NCBI GenBank assembly: GCA_946902875.1
Contig: OX336359.1
Location: 1 to 64,000, forward strand
Length of the DNA: 64,000 nt
Source of the DNA: Nematopogon swammerdamellus
Lineage: Eukaryota; Arthropoda; Insecta; Lepidoptera; Adelidae
Direction: 5' to 3'
In this document: positions 61,444 through 64,000 of the stretch, piece by piece
Numbering within the stretch: the stretch's first letter is position 1
Layout: each line of letters starts with the position of its first letter
Translations under genes and position numbers: made by a program
The notes under the pieces: generated by a model
Seen by the model: the letters and a program-made list of their open reading frames with translations, nothing else
What the model was told of the DNA's origin: nothing
Database searches by the model: none

Positions 61444-63954
61444 ATGCAAATAGTGCCGCATTTCTTATGTCTTTGTAAGAGTTGGTTAGAACTTAATGAA
61501 CAACTAAATATTTGTATTAATAAGTACAGAGTAGTGGCACATCAAAGTCGTGTAATATATAAAGGCGGTGGTACCATAATATTGGCCAACGATAAGTTAA
61601 TAAGAATACAGGAAATTGACCTGAAACATTATAATATTGAAAAACATATTGAAATGTCCGGAATAAAAATACTATCAGGTGAGAATTCAAAAGATATAAT
61701 TATTACCATTTACAGAAGCCCCAGCGGAGATTTCAACATATTTTTGGATAAAATTAGTAACGTATTACATGACCTGTCATTTAAAAGCATTATTATTGTA
61801 GGTGATTACAACTTTGACTTCACAGATAAGAAATCAATTAAGTATAAGAAATTTATAAAATTGTGCAAAGAATACAACCTTAAAATATTAGTAAACGTAG
61901 CAACTAGGACCATAAATACAACGTCTACGTGCATAGATAATGTTATTTCAAATATAAACGAATCACTAACTAAAATTAAAGTAATCCCTTGTGAGATTTC
62001 TGACCATGATTGTATTATTTTTCATGTGTTTAATAAGCAAATAGACAAGGAACCAACCCACGTATTTTATAGGAAGCTATATACTAAAAAGAATCTTGCA
62101 AAATTTAAAAATAACATAAATAAAATAAATTGGTGTATTCTAAATAAAGATGAAAGGGCACATAACAAATTTACGATTTTTCACAACTTATTAATAAAAA
62201 ATGCAAATGAATGTTTCAAAACTATAAAAGTTAAAAATAAAAATAACAATAAAAAAAAATGGATCACGAAGGGCATACAAGTATCTAGCAAAAATAAACG
62301 GAATATGTATTTGATTTTAAGAAAAAGTGATTCAAACATCTTAAAGGAAAAATATAAAAAATACAACTTAATACTTAAGCGGGTAAGAAGAGACGCAAAA
62401 AAGAATCACAATATTAATGAAATTCATAACTCGAAGAACAAAATAAAAACTACGTGGAACATAATTCAAAGAAACACAAATAAGGTTAAAACAAAAAAAG
62501 TAGAACAAATAACACTAAAGGATAACAATGTACTAATAAAAGATCCAACTAAAGTTGCTAACAAATTTAATGAATTCTTCTCTACAATAGGCCACACATG
62601 TGGGAACAACAAAAATACAGCTTCAAATAACTACAAAAAAATTATAAACAAACACAAAATAAACAATACAAAATCATTTTTCCTTCAACCAACCAATGAA
62701 AGTGAAGTAAAACTACTTATAATGAACTTAAAAAACAACAATTCGACAGGAGAGGATGGAATAACTACAAAAATGTTAAAAGATAACGTTGATGTTATTT
62801 CTTTTCCACTATCTGAAATAATTAATGATAATCTAAGCACTGGAAATTTCCCTGATCAATTGAAGATAGCTAAAGTTATACCACTATTTAAAAAATGTAA
62901 CAAATTAGATTTCAATAATTACAGGCCAATATCTTTACTGTCTCCATTAGCAAAAATATTTGAAAAAGTAATTTTTGAAAGACTGATCAAATTTTTGGAA
63001 ACAAATGAATTACTAACGAGCCGCCAGTATGGATATCGAAAAAACAAGTCTACAAAAAATGCTATAAAAAATTTAAATAGTTGCATCTTAAGTGGTCTGA
63101 ACAGTGGAAGGCATTGCGCAGGCGTATTTTGCGATCTGAGTAAAGCCTTCGACTGTGTAGATCATACTATACTCTTAAACAAACTAGAATATTATGGAAT
63201 AAGGGGTGTACAGTTGGAACTGTTTAACAATTATCTAAGTAATAGAAAGCAATACGTTGAGGTACCATTTATTAATAATAAAAATGAAGTTCTGGCATCA
63301 ACATCAGACACTATAGACATTAGCGTGGGCGTGCCCCAAGGATCAGTTTTGGGACCCCTTCTGTTTTTAATATTTATTAATGATCTTCCTGCCAATGTTT
63401 CATATAATTTATATTTGTTCGCTGACGATACGAGTGCTATAGTTCTCTCGAAAGTTAAAAGCGAACTAAAAGATGAACTGAACAAATGTATAAAGGAATT
63501 AGAAAATTGGTTTGATCAAAACAAATTAAAGTTAAATAAAAATAAGTCGAAATATATGATATTAAAAAAGTCTGTAATTTACAAAGATCCAGACACGAGC
63601 AATGTAGAACTCTTAAAATGTAATGAAACTGAATTTTTAGGTGTTACATTTGATGATCTAATGACATTTCACGCACAAATTGATAAAGTAAGCAGTAAAA
63701 TGGCAAGTGCATGCTACGCATTAAGAACCCTGAAGAACTATGTAGACACAAGTACACTAAGAATAGTATATCTCAGTTACATAGAATCTATTCTAAGGTA
63801 TGGCCTAGAAGCGTGGGGTAGTAATACGAATGTGAAGAATCAAATATTAATTCTACAAAAAAAAGCAATAAGAATAATCTTTGGTGCTAAGTCAGACGAA
63901 ACATGTCGCCCGCTATTTGTAAAATTAAAGATAATGACTGTTATTTCCCTATAA
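61444..63954 (+). CDS. CR1-like ORF2 (836 aa from ATG), premature stop
   Basis: The endonuclease begins before the ATG: the frame is open from at least 61321 and encodes CILNLNIRSLRNKILEIEEF. Then CLCKSWL (Lys where the catalytic Glu is expected), GGGTIILAND, ITIYRSPSGDF, IIVGDYNFDF, STCIDNVISN and [79 protein letters not shown] at 659-662, WFDQNKLKLNKNKSKYMILK. TAA at 63952 replaces a Tyr codon in ISLYIF; the frame continues to the window end. Lys-rich, AT-rich codons. Confidence 0.9.
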   Translation: MQIVPHFLCLCKSWLELNEQLNICINKYRVVAHQSRVIYKGGGTIILANDKLIRIQEIDLKHYNIEKHIEMSGIKILSGENSKDIIITIYRSPSGDFNIFLDKISNVLHDLSFKSIIIVGDYNFDFTDKKSIKYKKFIKLCKEYNLKILVNVATRTINTTSTCIDNVISNINESLTKIKVIPCEISDHDCIIFHVFNKQIDKEPTHVFYRKLYTKKNLAKFKNNINKINWCILNKDERAHNKFTIFHNLLIKNANECFKTIKVKNKNNNKKKWITKGIQVSSKNKRNMYLILRKSDSNILKEKYKKYNLILKRVRRDAKKNHNINEIHNSKNKIKTTWNIIQRNTNKVKTKKVEQITLKDNNVLIKDPTKVANKFNEFFSTIGHTCGNNKNTASNNYKKIINKHKINNTKSFFLQPTNESEVKLLIMNLKNNNSTGEDGITTKMLKDNVDVISFPLSEIINDNLSTGNFPDQLKIAKVIPLFKKCNKLDFNNYRPISLLSPLAKIFEKVIFERLIKFLETNELLTSRQYGYRKNKSTKNAIKNLNSCILSGLNSGRHCAGVFCDLSKAFDCVDHTILLNKLEYYGIRGVQLELFNNYLSNRKQYVEVPFINNKNEVLASTSDTIDISVGVPQGSVLGPLLFLIFINDLPANVSYNLYLFADDTSAIVLSKVKSELKDELNKCIKELENWFDQNKLKLNKNKSKYMILKKSVIYKDPDTSNVELLKCNETEFLGVTFDDLMTFHAQIDKVSSKMASACYALRTLKNYVDTSTLRIVYLSYIESILRYGLEAWGSNTNVKNQILILQKKAIRIIFGAKSDETCRPLFVKLKIMTVISL

Positions 63955-64000
63955 ATATTTCTAACCTGTTCAGATATATTTACAACAAAAAATGAATTTG

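Larger units (their letters stand above)
60265..64000 (+). mobile_element. Second CR1-like non-LTR retrotransposon, cut by window end
   Basis: ORF1 from about 60326 and ORF2 from about 61321, the same layout as the 46.9 kb element but clearly diverged from it. The ORF1 start is missing, so the copy is probably 5'-truncated near 60265. The 3' end lies outside the window. Confidence 0.85.

Overview
This is eukaryotic, almost certainly lepidopteran, nuclear DNA. There are no bacterial-style operons. Introns are large, and the filler is dominated by repeats typical of moths and butterflies: CR1-, Jockey- and RTE-like non-LTR retrotransposon pieces, a tRNA/5S-related SINE, mariner/Tc-like transposon scraps, inverted-repeat elements and many minisatellites.

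The main find is one host gene on the minus strand, from 41150 down to 805. It was assembled by eye from 11 coding exons whose splice phases all agree (1848 nt, 615 residues plus stop). In order it encodes a signal peptide, a farnesoic-acid-O-methyltransferase-type domain (PF12248 family), a Cys-loop receptor extracellular ligand-binding domain and four transmembrane segments. It is therefore a divergent pentameric ligand-gated ion channel subunit fused to an N-terminal PF12248 module. I do not recall a characterised receptor with this layout.

Seven of the 11 exons (1, 2, 5, 8, 9, 10, 11) are joined to a tandem array built from their own edge: part of the exon, usually a splice site, and flanking intron. 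Periods run from 38 to 180 bp, with one to about 13 extra copies. Acceptor-side arrays lie upstream of the exon (2, 5, 9, 10). Donor-side or 3'-end arrays lie downstream (1, 8, 11). These arrays create most of the long but spurious open frames between 13 and 17 kb and at 31-32 kb.

Layout: 0-1 kb, last exon and its array. 1.4-12.9 kb, mariner fragment, several decayed retrotransposons and an inverted-repeat element. 13-19 kb, receptor exons 10 to 6 with arrays and inserted retroelement ends. 19-28.3 kb, repeats and unassigned intron. 28.4-32.4 kb, exons 5 to 2. 32.4-41 kb, intron 1 with foldback, MITE, SINE and Jockey-like copies. 41.05-41.15 kb, exon 1. 41.5-46.3 kb, satellite, minisatellites and an RTE tail. 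46.4-53.6 kb, an RNase-H-bearing retroelement fragment bounded by a 13-bp target-site duplication, interrupted by a nearly intact 6-kb CR1-like element and a SINE. 53.6-58 kb, sparse, with retroelement ends. 57.96-58.14 kb, TATA box and signal-peptide first exon of a second, plus-strand gene that leaves the recognisable part of the window. 60.3-64 kb, a second CR1-like element cut by the window end.

No tRNA or rRNA genes and no CRISPR arrays were recognised. All calls come from reading translations and repeats by eye; no database search was run.
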